From positions 1 to 12,731 of the forward strand of contig JBEKVE010000103.1 in NCBI GenBank assembly GCA_049514335.1: a DNA stretch of 12,731 nucleotides. Direction: 5' to 3'. Source of the DNA: JBEKVE01 sp049514335. Lineage in GTDB: Bacteria; Actinomycetota; Acidimicrobiia; Acidimicrobiales; UBA8190. A program made the translations under genes and the position numbers. Every line of letters starts with the position of its first letter. The first letter of the stretch is position 1. Shown here one piece after another: positions 6,241-11,951 of this stretch. Below the pieces are notes generated by a model. That model did no database searches, was not told where the DNA came from, and saw nothing but the letters and a program-made list of their open reading frames with translations.

Positions 6241-6866
6241 TACCCGGCCAGCGCCTCCTGCAGGGGAGCGGCCAGACCGCGTCGGGGCAGGATGATGTCG
6301 TCCACGATGCCGTAGGCCACAGCCTCCTCGGCCGTCATGAAGTTGTCACGGTCCAGGTCGCGTTCGACCTGCTCGAGGGGACGTCCGGTGTGATGGGAGA
6401 ACACCTCGGCCATCCGCCTCGTCATGGAGAGCACCTCGCGCAACTGGATCTCCATGTCGCGCGGCGCGCCACGCGCTCCGGCCGATCCCTGGTGGATCAT
6501 GATCTTGGCGCTCGGGAGCGCCAGGCGCTTGCCCGGGGCCCCGCCGGCCAGCACCATGGCCGCCGCCGACATGCCCATGCCGACGCACACCGTGGACACG
6601 TCGGGGCGGATGTGCTGCACGACGTCGTAGATGGCCATGCCGGCATAGGCCAGTCCGCCGGGGGAGTTGATGTAGAGCGAGATGTCACGCTCGGGATCCT
6701 CGGCCTCGAGATACAGCAGCTCGGCGATGATGAGGTTGGCGATCTGGTCGTCGACCTCCTGGCCGAGGAAGACGATGCGCTCGCGCAGCAGCATGGAGTA
6801 GATGTCGAAGGCGCGTTCACCGCGCGCCGACTGCTCGAGAACAGTGGGGATCACGGACTGGCGCAT
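6240..6866 (-). CDS. clpP: ATP-dependent Clp protease proteolytic subunit, catalytically complete
   Basis: A 208-aa ClpP-family serine peptidase that forms the proteolytic chamber fed by ClpX or ClpC. In the numbering from ATG 6866, the catalytic triad is Ser100 (in VGMGMSAAAMV), His125 (MIHQG) and Asp174 (DRDNF). Other family marks are RIVFLGQEVDD, YINSPGG and AVAYGIVDDII. The nucleophile context SAAA resembles the actinobacterial ClpP2 type rather than the more usual ASMG. Start: the frame is open to a GTG at 6905, but ATG 6866 has GAGGAGG eight bases upstream, while the GTG has no useful ribosome site and abuts the palindrome at 6908-6925. The gene is divergent from an XRE/pseudo-ClpP operon and convergent with the lipoprotein gene. 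It is monocistronic here, with no clpX next to it. Confidence 0.93.
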   Translation of the reverse strand: MRQSVIPTVLEQSARGERAFDIYSMLLRERIVFLGQEVDDQIANLIIAELLYLEAEDPERDISLYINSPGGLAYAGMAIYDVVQHIRPDVSTVCVGMGMSAAAMVLAGGAPGKRLALPSAKIMIHQGSAGARGAPRDMEIQLREVLSMTRRMAEVFSHHTGRPLEQVERDLDRDNFMTAEEAVAYGIVDDIILPRRGLAAPLQEALAG

Positions 6867-6907
6867 GGCCTGTGCCTCCTCCTCGGTGGTTTCGCCTCCC
6901 GCCACCT

Positions 6908-6925
6908 TATCTCATTTACGAGATA
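6908..6925 (+). promoter_or_regulatory. 18-bp palindromic motif, copy E, clpP/XRE divergent promoter
   Basis: TATCTC-ATTTAC-GAGATA has perfect 6-bp arms, the most symmetric copy of the family. It lies 41 bases upstream of the clpP ATG and overlaps the proposed -35 of the plus-strand XRE operon, so one bound protein could control both directions. Confidence 0.7.
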
Positions 6926-6943
6926 CCACATTCGAGGTAGGAT
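6915..6943 (+). promoter_or_regulatory. Candidate promoter of the XRE/pseudo-ClpP operon
   Basis: TTTACG (6915-6920) and TAGGAT (6938-6943) are separated by 17 bp, a standard sigma-A-like spacing. The -35 lies inside palindrome E, consistent with repression by a protein bound there. Confidence 0.5.
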
Positions 6944-7006
6944 GGGCTCGGGCAGCGGGGCCCGCGCACCGTGGCGCGAGCGGAGCCGTTTGCACGCGAG
7001 GAGCCG

Positions 7007-7270
7007 GTGACGACGCGGCGACACGACACGGTGTTCCCCGGATTCCGGGACATGGCGCAACGGCGCAAGGACCTGAGCGAGGCTCTCGTCGCTCGTCGGC
7101 GCGCCGTCGGGCTGTCACAGACGCAGGTGGCGGCGCGCATGGGCACGTCGCAGTCCGCCGTGGCCCGTCTCGAGGCGGGGGAGGGCGACGTCCGGCTCTC
7201 GACCCTGGAGCGCTACGCCGAAGCCGTGGGCCTGGCCATCGACTGGAACCTGGGGGAGCGGGGCCGGTGA
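7007..7270 (+). CDS. XRE-family helix-turn-helix transcriptional regulator (second copy)
   Basis: An 87-aa regulator with a Cro/C1-type HTH at about residues 27-79: ALVARRRAVGLSQTQVAARM then GTSQSAVARLEAGEGDVRLS and TLERYAEAVGLAIDWNL. Its recognition region (TSQSAVARLEAG) resembles but is not identical to that of the first XRE protein (MTQPAIARLEKG). GTG 7007 is preceded by GAGGAG, at a short spacing of three bases. The frame is open to another GTG at 6971 that has no ribosome site, and an ATG at 7052 would also keep the HTH, so the start is uncertain. Its stop overlaps the start of the ClpP-like gene by four bases (GTGA), so the two are translationally coupled. XRE regulators of clp genes are known in actinobacteria (ClgR); whether this protein is its functional equivalent is inference. 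Confidence 0.85.
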   Translation: MTTRRHDTVFPGFRDMAQRRKDLSEALVARRRAVGLSQTQVAARMGTSQSAVARLEAGEGDVRLSTLERYAEAVGLAIDWNLGERGR

Positions 7271-7917
7271 CCGTCCCCCCGCCGCAGCCAGAGCCCGAAT
7301 CCCTGCCTCCGGGGCTCGCTCCCGCAGACGACGACCCGTGGCGGACCTCGGTACGAGAGCGCCTCTTCGAGCAGCGGGTCGTCTTTCTGTGGGGGCCCCT
7401 CGACGACGTCACCGCCGGGCGCCTGGCGGCAGAGCTCATGACCCTCGACGCCTCGGGCGACGACCCCGTCCACCTCCACGTCGACTGCCCCGGTGGCACC
7501 CTGGAGGCGGCGTTCTCCCTCATCGACGTCATCGACCTGCTGGGCGTCGACGTCATCGCCACGTGCGTGGGCCAAGCCGTTGGTCCGGCCCTCGGACCCC
7601 TGGCCGTGGCCCATCACCGCCGGGCCACACCCCACGCCCGCTTCCGGCTGGCTGAACCCGTCCTGCGCGGCGCGGGGCGGGCGGGGGAGCTCCAGGCCTG
7701 GGCCGACAGCCAACGGGCCCAGATGCGGCGGTTCTGCGACCGCCTGGCGAAGGCCGTGGGGCAACCCGTCGACACCGTGGCGGCGGACCTCGCCACAGGC
7801 AGATTCCTCGACGCCGAAGCCGCACGGGCCTACGGGATCGTGGACGAGATCTGCGCCCCGGGTGGACGTGTGTACCCGTTGCCGGGACGCCCGCTCGGCT
7901 TCCGACCTCGGCCCTGA
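7267..7917 (+). CDS. ClpP-fold protein lacking the catalytic triad (pseudo-ClpP)
   Basis: A 216-aa protein with a clear ClpP fold: RLFEQRVVFLWGPLDDVTAG (residues 32-51), VHLHVDCPGG (68-77), TCVGQAVGPALGPLA (99-113), GRFLDAEAARAYGIVDEI (178-195). Each catalytic position is replaced: the Ser site is Gly106 (VGQAVGPA in place of VGQAASMG), the His site is Ala129 (FRLAEP in place of VMIHQP) and the Asp site is Gly178 (ATGRF in place of ERDRF). Residues 1-24 are a Pro/Glu-rich extension. The frame is intact and codon use is normal, so this is a maintained gene, not decay. It starts at a GTG overlapping the stop of the XRE gene. The parallel in family knowledge is ClpR, the inactive ClpP paralogue of cyanobacteria and plastids that co-assembles with active subunits. 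The active clpP is encoded divergently next door. Confidence 0.88.
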   Translation: MTVPPPQPEPESLPPGLAPADDDPWRTSVRERLFEQRVVFLWGPLDDVTAGRLAAELMTLDASGDDPVHLHVDCPGGTLEAAFSLIDVIDLLGVDVIATCVGQAVGPALGPLAVAHHRRATPHARFRLAEPVLRGAGRAGELQAWADSQRAQMRRFCDRLAKAVGQPVDTVAADLATGRFLDAEAARAYGIVDEICAPGGRVYPLPGRPLGFRPRP

Positions 7918-8166
7918 ACCCGACGGCGGGGGGAGCGACAGGGCCCCGGCCGTCACAGGCCCGTGCCACGGTGGTGCTGCAGTCCCGTGCACAACCCCAG
8001 GTCGCGAGGCGCCTTACTTTACATAAGATACATTATCGGCGGTTCTCTGATCACAAAGGGCCCGGTTCGCCGAGCCGTTTCAGCACGGAGAAAACCATGC
8101 TGACCTGGCCTTTTGTACCCCTGCTGGGTGCACCTCCCGGGCCACGCCCAGGCACACGCCCGTGCG
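7918..8166. other. Convergent intergenic region with an AT-rich island
   Basis: 249 bases without a convincing gene, between the pseudo-ClpP stop and the dienelactone hydrolase stop. It holds one AT-rich island (8012-8037), in which the minus strand of 8018-8035 reads TAATGTATCTTATGTAAA, a poor relative of the 18-bp family (11 of 18 positions shared with copy G). A short dyad GATA-CAT-TATC lies at 8027-8037. An ATG at 8098 has GGAG upstream, but its frame only continues as antisense of the hydrolase. No clear terminator was found. Confidence 0.4.
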
Positions 8167-8880
8167 TCAGCGGGCCTCCAGATGGGTGGCGAACCACCGC
8201 AGCGTGCGGTCCCAGGCGTCTCGTGCCGACGCTTCGTGGTAGCTGTCTCGGGCGTCGCAGTGAAAGCCGTGCTCGGCCTCGGCGTACCGCACGATCTCGG
8301 TCTCCACGCCCGCCTTGGCGGCGGCGCCACGCAGTTCCTCGACCTGTTCGACGGGGATGCCCTGGTCCTTGTCGCCGAAGAGGCCGAGCCACGGCGCCTG
8401 CAGTTCGGGGGCCGCCTCCACCAGGGAGGGCAGGCCGAAGCGGCCCTCGGTCACGCCGCCGCCGTAGAAGGTCACGCCGGCGCCGAAGGGCCGGCGGGCC
8501 GAGGCCATGAAGGCCACCGTGCCACCCATGCAGAAGCCCACGATCCCCGTGCGCCGGAACTCGAACCCGGCGTCGCCCAGGTGCGCGGTGGTGGCGTCGA
8601 GGTCGGCGAAGATCCCCTCGGCGGAAAGGGCCGACATGTGCGGCATGATCTGGGAGAAGTCGCCGTAGCCGAGCACCGGGTCACCGGTTCGGTGAAACAG
8701 GTGCGGCGCCACGGCCCGGTAGCCCTCGGCGGCGAAGCGCCGGGTGACGTCCTCTATGTGGCCGGTCACCCCGAACGCCTCCTGGATGACCACGACCGCC
8801 CCTCGGGGAGTGCCCTCGGGCTCCACGTCGTAGAGCCCCATCTCCCCGTCCGTCGTGGTCAGGGTCACCGTCGTCGCCAT
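8167..8880 (-). CDS. Dienelactone hydrolase-family alpha/beta hydrolase
   Basis: A 237-aa cytoplasmic alpha/beta hydrolase of the dienelactone hydrolase (DLH) family. DLH itself opens dienelactones in chlorocatechol breakdown, but most family members have unknown substrates. Seen: Glu34 in VIQEAFG, the position that primes the nucleophile in DLH; the nucleophile elbow GFCMGG with Cys117; Asp172 in LFGDKDQGIP; and His204 in AEHGF. The Cys-Asp-His triad and Glu are therefore complete, and the length fits the family (about 230-250 aa). ATG 8880 has GAGGAGG five bases upstream. No other aromatic-degradation gene lies nearby, so a chlorocatechol role is not supported by context. It is convergent with the pseudo-ClpP gene and divergent from the Cys-rich protein gene. 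Confidence 0.92.
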   Translation of the reverse strand: MATTVTLTTTDGEMGLYDVEPEGTPRGAVVVIQEAFGVTGHIEDVTRRFAAEGYRAVAPHLFHRTGDPVLGYGDFSQIMPHMSALSAEGIFADLDATTAHLGDAGFEFRRTGIVGFCMGGTVAFMASARRPFGAGVTFYGGGVTEGRFGLPSLVEAAPELQAPWLGLFGDKDQGIPVEQVEELRGAAAKAGVETEIVRYAEAEHGFHCDARDSYHEASARDAWDRTLRWFATHLEAR

Positions 8881-8948
8881 ACGGGCCTCCTCGCCTGTCG
8901 TGTGACGGCATCACCTTGCCATCTCGCCTCGGGGACGGGCCAGGCCGG

Positions 8949-8978
8949 TTGACACTGCGTCCGCACAACACGGCGTGT
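8949..8978 (+). promoter_or_regulatory. Possible promoter/operator upstream of the Cys-rich small protein
   Basis: A perfect TTGACA (8949-8954) is followed by the 11-bp dyad ACACG-G-CGTGT (8968-8978), placed where a -10 would lie. No TANNNT is present at the right distance, so the promoter call is weak; a dyad-binding activator is possible. Confidence 0.25.
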
Positions 8979-9040
8979 GCGAACACAGGGTCACAGCGCC
9001 ATCGGCGTTGTCGAGTTGTCGGGACGAAAAGGAGGAATCG

Positions 9041-9259
9041 ATGCAGATGTGTCCGGGGACGCTGGTCGTCCACGAGGACGGGTCGCCGGCGTTGTGCTCC
9101 GTCCATGGTCACATCGGTCCGTGCCCGGCCGAGCTCTCTCTCGAGGCCCACCGCGTGGTGCAGTCCTGTCGCCTCGTCTACGTGGGCCGCTGCCCCGAAT
9201 GCGCGCGTCACGACCTCGTCTGCGCGTATCGCCCCAAGGGCCTGGCCGGCATCGCCTGA
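9041..9259 (+). CDS. Small Cys-rich protein, likely metal-binding, unknown function
   Basis: A 72-aa protein with seven cysteines (Cys4, 19, 28, 43, 51, 54, 61) and histidines in CSVHGH (19-24). CPEC at 51-54 with Cys61 (CPECARHDLVC) looks like a zinc-knuckle or ribbon half, and MCPGTLVVHEDGSPALC may form another. No transmembrane segment or signal peptide is visible. The ATG at 9041 has an excellent ribosome site, AAGGAGG with five bases spacing; the frame runs on to 8975, but that extra stretch has no ribosome site and reads unlike protein. I do not recognise the family. It stands alone between the divergent hydrolase and the PIG-L gene, with a copy of the 18-bp motif 59 bases after its stop. 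Confidence 0.75.
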   Translation: MQMCPGTLVVHEDGSPALCSVHGHIGPCPAELSLEAHRVVQSCRLVYVGRCPECARHDLVCAYRPKGLAGIA

Positions 9260-9317
9260 GGACGCCCCTCCCCCGCACTGCACCGTCCGGTCACGAGCGT
9301 GCCGCCGCTGGGCGCTC

Positions 9318-9335
9318 TATAGCATCTTTGTTATA
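9318..9335 (+). promoter_or_regulatory. 18-bp palindromic motif, copy G (candidate operator)
   Basis: TATAGC-ATCTTT-GTTATA: the arms pair at 5 of 6 positions. It shares CTGGTATATA (minus strand, 9341-9332) with 3905-3914 in the tandem B pair. It lies in the 242-bp gap between the Cys-rich protein and the PIG-L gene, about 166 bases before the PIG-L start, farther than a simple repressor site would usually lie. The rest of this gap holds no gene I can support. Confidence 0.6.
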
Positions 9336-9487
9336 TACCAGTCGTCGAGCACGTTCCGCCTTCGGGGCACCGCGGTGGCGCCGACATGACGAGCGACCGT
9401 TGACGACGCTTCGACCTGCACGTGATCAGCCGACATGGCTACCACTTCCTCGACGAGGCGTCGTGTCGAGCGGCGCGACACATGCCC

Positions 9488-9493
9488 TAACCT
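9488..9493 (+). promoter_or_regulatory. Candidate -10 element of the PIG-L gene
   Basis: TAACCT lies eight bases before the ATG at 9502, in the same near-leaderless layout as other genes here. No Shine-Dalgarno sequence precedes this ATG. Confidence 0.4.
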
Positions 9494-9501
9494 GCACCAC
9501 G

Positions 9502-10299
9502 ATGACGACCGCGGTGTTCTTCCACGCCCACCCCGACGACGAGGCGATCTCGACGTCAGGGACGATGGCGCTCCTGGCCGACGCCGGCCACCGCGTGGTG
9601 CTCGTCACGGCCACGCGTGGCGAGCTCGGTGAGGTCCCCGACGGGTTCCTCGCCCCGGGCGAGACCTTGGCCGAGCGGCGTGCGCTCGAGGTGGCGGCGT
9701 CGTGTCGGGTGCTCGGGGTGTCGCGCCACGAGTTCCTCGGTTACGGCGACTCCGGCATGGCCGGCGAGCCCAGCAACGACGACCCGTCCTGCTTCTGGCA
9801 GGCGGACGTGGAGGAGGCGGCGACACGCCTGGCCGCCCTGCTCGAGGAGGAGGCGGCCACGGTGCTCGTCGCCTACGACGAGCACGGCAACTACGGGCAC
9901 CCCGACCACATCCAGGTGCACCGTGTCGGGCTGCGCGCCGCCGAGCGAGCCGGAACGCAGCGCGTCTTCATGGCCACCACCAACCGCGATCACCTGCTCG
10001 CCATGGCGGACCAGGCCGGCGCCTTCGGGATGGAGATGCCCGAGGAGCAGCGTTCGATGATCGCCATCCTGGGCGTGCCCGCGGCGCGCATCACCACGGC
10101 AGTGGACGTGGGCAGCGCCCTCGACCGCAAGCGCGGTTCCATGGAGGCGCACTCCAGCCAGATCAGCGACACGTCGTTCTTCTTGTCGATGCCGCCCGAG
10201 GCCTTCTCGGCGGTGTGGGGGATCGAGTGGTACATCCGCGTCGGCCTCGACGCCCCGCCGTCACCGCTCGAGGGCTCGCTCCTCGACAGCGGAGGCTGA
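9502..10299 (+). CDS. PIG-L family zinc-dependent deacetylase (MshB/Mca-like)
   Basis: A 265-aa zinc enzyme of the GlcNAc-PI de-N-acetylase superfamily. In actinobacteria it includes MshB, which deacetylates GlcNAc-inositol in mycothiol synthesis, and Mca, which cleaves mycothiol S-conjugates. Seen: N-terminal HAHPDDE (residues 8-14) giving zinc ligands His10 and Asp13 and the catalytic base Asp12, then YGHPDHIQVH (131-140) with the third ligand at His136. ATRGELGE (37-44) is also typical. ATG 9502 is chosen because the family starts only a few residues before AHPDDE; the frame upstream to 8977 overlaps the Cys-rich gene and is not conserved-looking. MshB, Mca and other PIG-L enzymes cannot be told apart here; no mycothiol genes are adjacent. 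Confidence 0.92.
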   Translation: MTTAVFFHAHPDDEAISTSGTMALLADAGHRVVLVTATRGELGEVPDGFLAPGETLAERRALEVAASCRVLGVSRHEFLGYGDSGMAGEPSNDDPSCFWQADVEEAATRLAALLEEEAATVLVAYDEHGNYGHPDHIQVHRVGLRAAERAGTQRVFMATTNRDHLLAMADQAGAFGMEMPEEQRSMIAILGVPAARITTAVDVGSALDRKRGSMEAHSSQISDTSFFLSMPPEAFSAVWGIEWYIRVGLDAPPSPLEGSLLDSGG

Positions 10300-10343
10300 C
10301 CTCCCCGCCGCCGGCACGCTCCCGGTCAGCCCGGACGCTGCCG

Positions 10344-11465
10344 TCAGCCGGCCGGCGACAGCGCCAGGGCGACGGTCAGGGTGAGCTTCTGCGAGCCGCG
10401 GAACAAGGTGATGCGGGCCTGGTGCCCCACCGACGAGGCCTGCACCAGGTTGGTGAGGTTCTGCGCCGAGGTGACGGCCTTGCCGTCGAAGTCCACGATG
10501 ACGTCGCCCGCCTCGATGCCCGCCGTGTCGGCCGGTGATCCGCTCACCACCGACACCACCACCGCCCCTGACGACGGCACGAGACCGTAGGCCTGCTGCT
10601 CCTGGGGTGTCTCGTCGGCCACCTCCACCCCCAGGTACGGCTTCACCTGCCCCGCGGTGCCCCCGGCGCGAAGCGTGGCGAGAAGGCTCTCGATGGTCGA
10701 CGAGGTGATGGCGAAGCCGATGTTCTGCGCCGGGGCGTTGCCCGTGCTCGACGACGCCACCGCCGTGTTCATGCCCACCACCTGTCCGGCCGAGTCCACG
10801 AGGGGCCCGCCCGAGTTGCCCGAGTTGATGGCCGCGTCGGTCTGGATCATGTTCTGCAGCGTCTCGCCCGCTCCCCCGCCGGCGTCGCCCGCCTGCACGG
10901 TGCGGTCGAGGGCCGAGACGATGCCCGACGTCACCGTGGGCGTGCCCGCCGAAAGGCCCAGGGCGTTGCCGATGGCGATGACGGCGTCGCCCACCTCGAG
11001 CTGCTTGGAGTCACCGAAGGTCACCGCCTGGAGGTTGGCAGGCGGTGTGTCCAGGCGCAGCAGGGCCACGTCGTCGGACGGGTCGGCACCCACCAGCGTG
11101 GCGGGCAGTGCCGTGGTCTGGCCGTAGAGGGTGACGGTGATGGTGGTGGCGCCGGAGATCACGTGGTTGTTGGTGAGGACCTCGCCCGCCGTCGAGATGA
11201 TCATCCCCGTGCCCTGGTCCTCGGTGGGACCGCCCCCGAAGATGCCGTCGGAGCTGCCCGGCCCCTTGGCGTCGATCGAGACCACCTCGGGTAGGACGCT
11301 CTTCACGATGGTGGGGATCTGCGCCCCGCCGGCCAGCGCCGGGCCCGGTGTGACGTCGCCCACCCGGACGGTGGGGGTGCCGGTGGCGCCGCTTCCCGTT
11401 CCGAGCCCCTCGGCGATCCCGGCACCGGCGCCGCCACCCACGAGTGCCGCCACGACGGCCACCAC
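10344..11465 (-). CDS. HtrA/DegP-like trypsin-type serine protease with PDZ domain
   Basis: A 373-aa intact frame of a membrane-anchored HtrA-type protease, which degrades or refolds damaged extracytoplasmic proteins. Seen: a hydrophobic segment at the N-terminus (VVAVVAALVGGGAGAGIAEG); a low-complexity linker to about residue 50; and a trypsin-like domain about 50-260 with His101 (VLTNNHVI), Asp132 (SDDVALLRLD) and Ser218 (INSGNSGGPLVD), so the triad is complete. The PDZ domain covers about 265-370 (YLGVEV, GSPADTAGIEAGDVIVDFDG). The only start in this frame is the GTG at 11465, inside the membrane segment and without a ribosome site. The frame continues upstream as a plausible protein (RRRWAPNWI just before the GTG), so the true start is very likely further upstream across a frameshift. 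Convergent with the PIG-L gene, 44 bp apart. Confidence 0.9.
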   Translation of the reverse strand: MVAVVAALVGGGAGAGIAEGLGTGSGATGTPTVRVGDVTPGPALAGGAQIPTIVKSVLPEVVSIDAKGPGSSDGIFGGGPTEDQGTGMIISTAGEVLTNNHVISGATTITVTLYGQTTALPATLVGADPSDDVALLRLDTPPANLQAVTFGDSKQLEVGDAVIAIGNALGLSAGTPTVTSGIVSALDRTVQAGDAGGGAGETLQNMIQTDAAINSGNSGGPLVDSAGQVVGMNTAVASSSTGNAPAQNIGFAITSSTIESLLATLRAGGTAGQVKPYLGVEVADETPQEQQAYGLVPSSGAVVVSVVSGSPADTAGIEAGDVIVDFDGKAVTSAQNLTNLVQASSVGHQARITLFRGSQKLTLTVALALSPAG

Positions 11466-11755
11466 GATCCAGTTGGGCGCCCACCGGCGCCGGGGTGCGG
11501 TCTGGGGTGCGGGCGACCCCCACTCCCCCGCCGGGCCGGCGCCAGGAGGCCGGACGCCGGACGGCGGCGACGGAGCCCACGCTCCGGCATAGGGTAGGAC
11601 GAGCCCCCGGACGCAGTCCCGGTGCCTGCACCTGCACCTGCGCCGGCCGCCGCCGGCGGTGCCGGAGTCGACTCCCCCGGGGCCGGGGCCGGGGCCGACG
11701 ACGGGGGCACGACCGGGGACGACGCCGCGCCGTTGTCGTCGCTCTGGTGGTCCAC
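11466..11755 (-). other. Probable N-terminal coding segment of the HtrA protease, out of frame
   Basis: In the HtrA frame, the DNA upstream of the GTG reads YAGAWAPSPPSGVRPPGAG and then SPAPQTAPRRRWAPNWI, a typical Pro-rich cytoplasmic arm plus the outer part of the membrane anchor, but it has no start codon. In a second minus-strand frame, a GTG at 11755 with CAGGAG eight bases upstream begins MDHQSDDNGAASSPVVPPSS and runs through a Pro/Ala/Gly linker to GGSSYP. Joining the two at about 11592-11608 gives one natural protein. One added base in the C/G run there would restore it, for example SSYP followed by YAGAW. Either a one-base sequencing or assembly error, a real mutation, or recoding is possible. 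Confidence 0.6.
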
Positions 11756-11809
11756 CGCTCGCGCTCCTGTCCTTCGCACGCCGGGACGACCGTCCGGCCT
11801 GCCGGTCTC

Positions 11810-11815
11810 AGATTA
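11810..11815 (-). promoter_or_regulatory. Weak candidate -10 element for the HtrA protease
   Basis: On the minus strand TAATCT lies about 55 bases upstream of the proposed GTG 11755. No matching -35 hexamer was found at the normal distance, so this rests on the -10 alone. Confidence 0.3.
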
Positions 11816-11890
11816 GGGAACGGGCACGGCCAACGGGGTCGCCAGGCCGTTATTCTCAGCACCTCCACAGCAATCCACGGCGCACGGCAG

Positions 11891-11906
11891 GGTCCGGGAA
11901 CGGACC
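11891..11906. repeat. Perfect inverted repeat with GGAA loop between divergent genes
   Basis: GGTCCG-GGAA-CGGACC has 6-bp GC arms around a four-base loop of GNRA form on the plus strand. It lies upstream of the -10 of the last gene and about 136 bases from the proposed HtrA start. It may be a protein-binding dyad or a hairpin in a transcript from the left. Confidence 0.4.
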
Positions 11907-11934
11907 GCAGTTCTCCCTGTCCCGGCGCCGACGG

Positions 11935-11940
11935 TAGCGT
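11935..11940 (+). promoter_or_regulatory. Candidate -10 element of the last gene
   Basis: TAGCGT, identical to the lipoprotein gene element at 5463, lies 11 bases before the ATG at 11952, leaving a leader of only a few bases. Confidence 0.45.
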
Positions 11941-11951
11941 GGTCCTCCGCC

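Noticed and set aside
6867..6905. A longer clpP starting at GTG 6905
   Set aside because: That start touches the promoter dyad and has no usable ribosome site, whereas ATG 6866 has GAGGAGG eight bases upstream.
8098..8510. A small gene starting at ATG 8098 after GGAG
   Set aside because: Apart from about 23 leading codons it is antisense to the dienelactone hydrolase and has shadow-like composition.
3540..9341. Mobile element or CRISPR explanation for the repeated AT-rich motif
   Set aside because: No transposase or integrase, no terminal inverted repeats with target duplications, irregular spacing from 16 bp to about 2.4 kb, and no spacers or cas genes.
8977..9501. N-terminal extension of the PIG-L protein
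   Set aside because: The open frame overlaps the Cys-rich gene and reads as Arg-rich noise; the family starts a few residues before AHPDDE, as ATG 9502 does.
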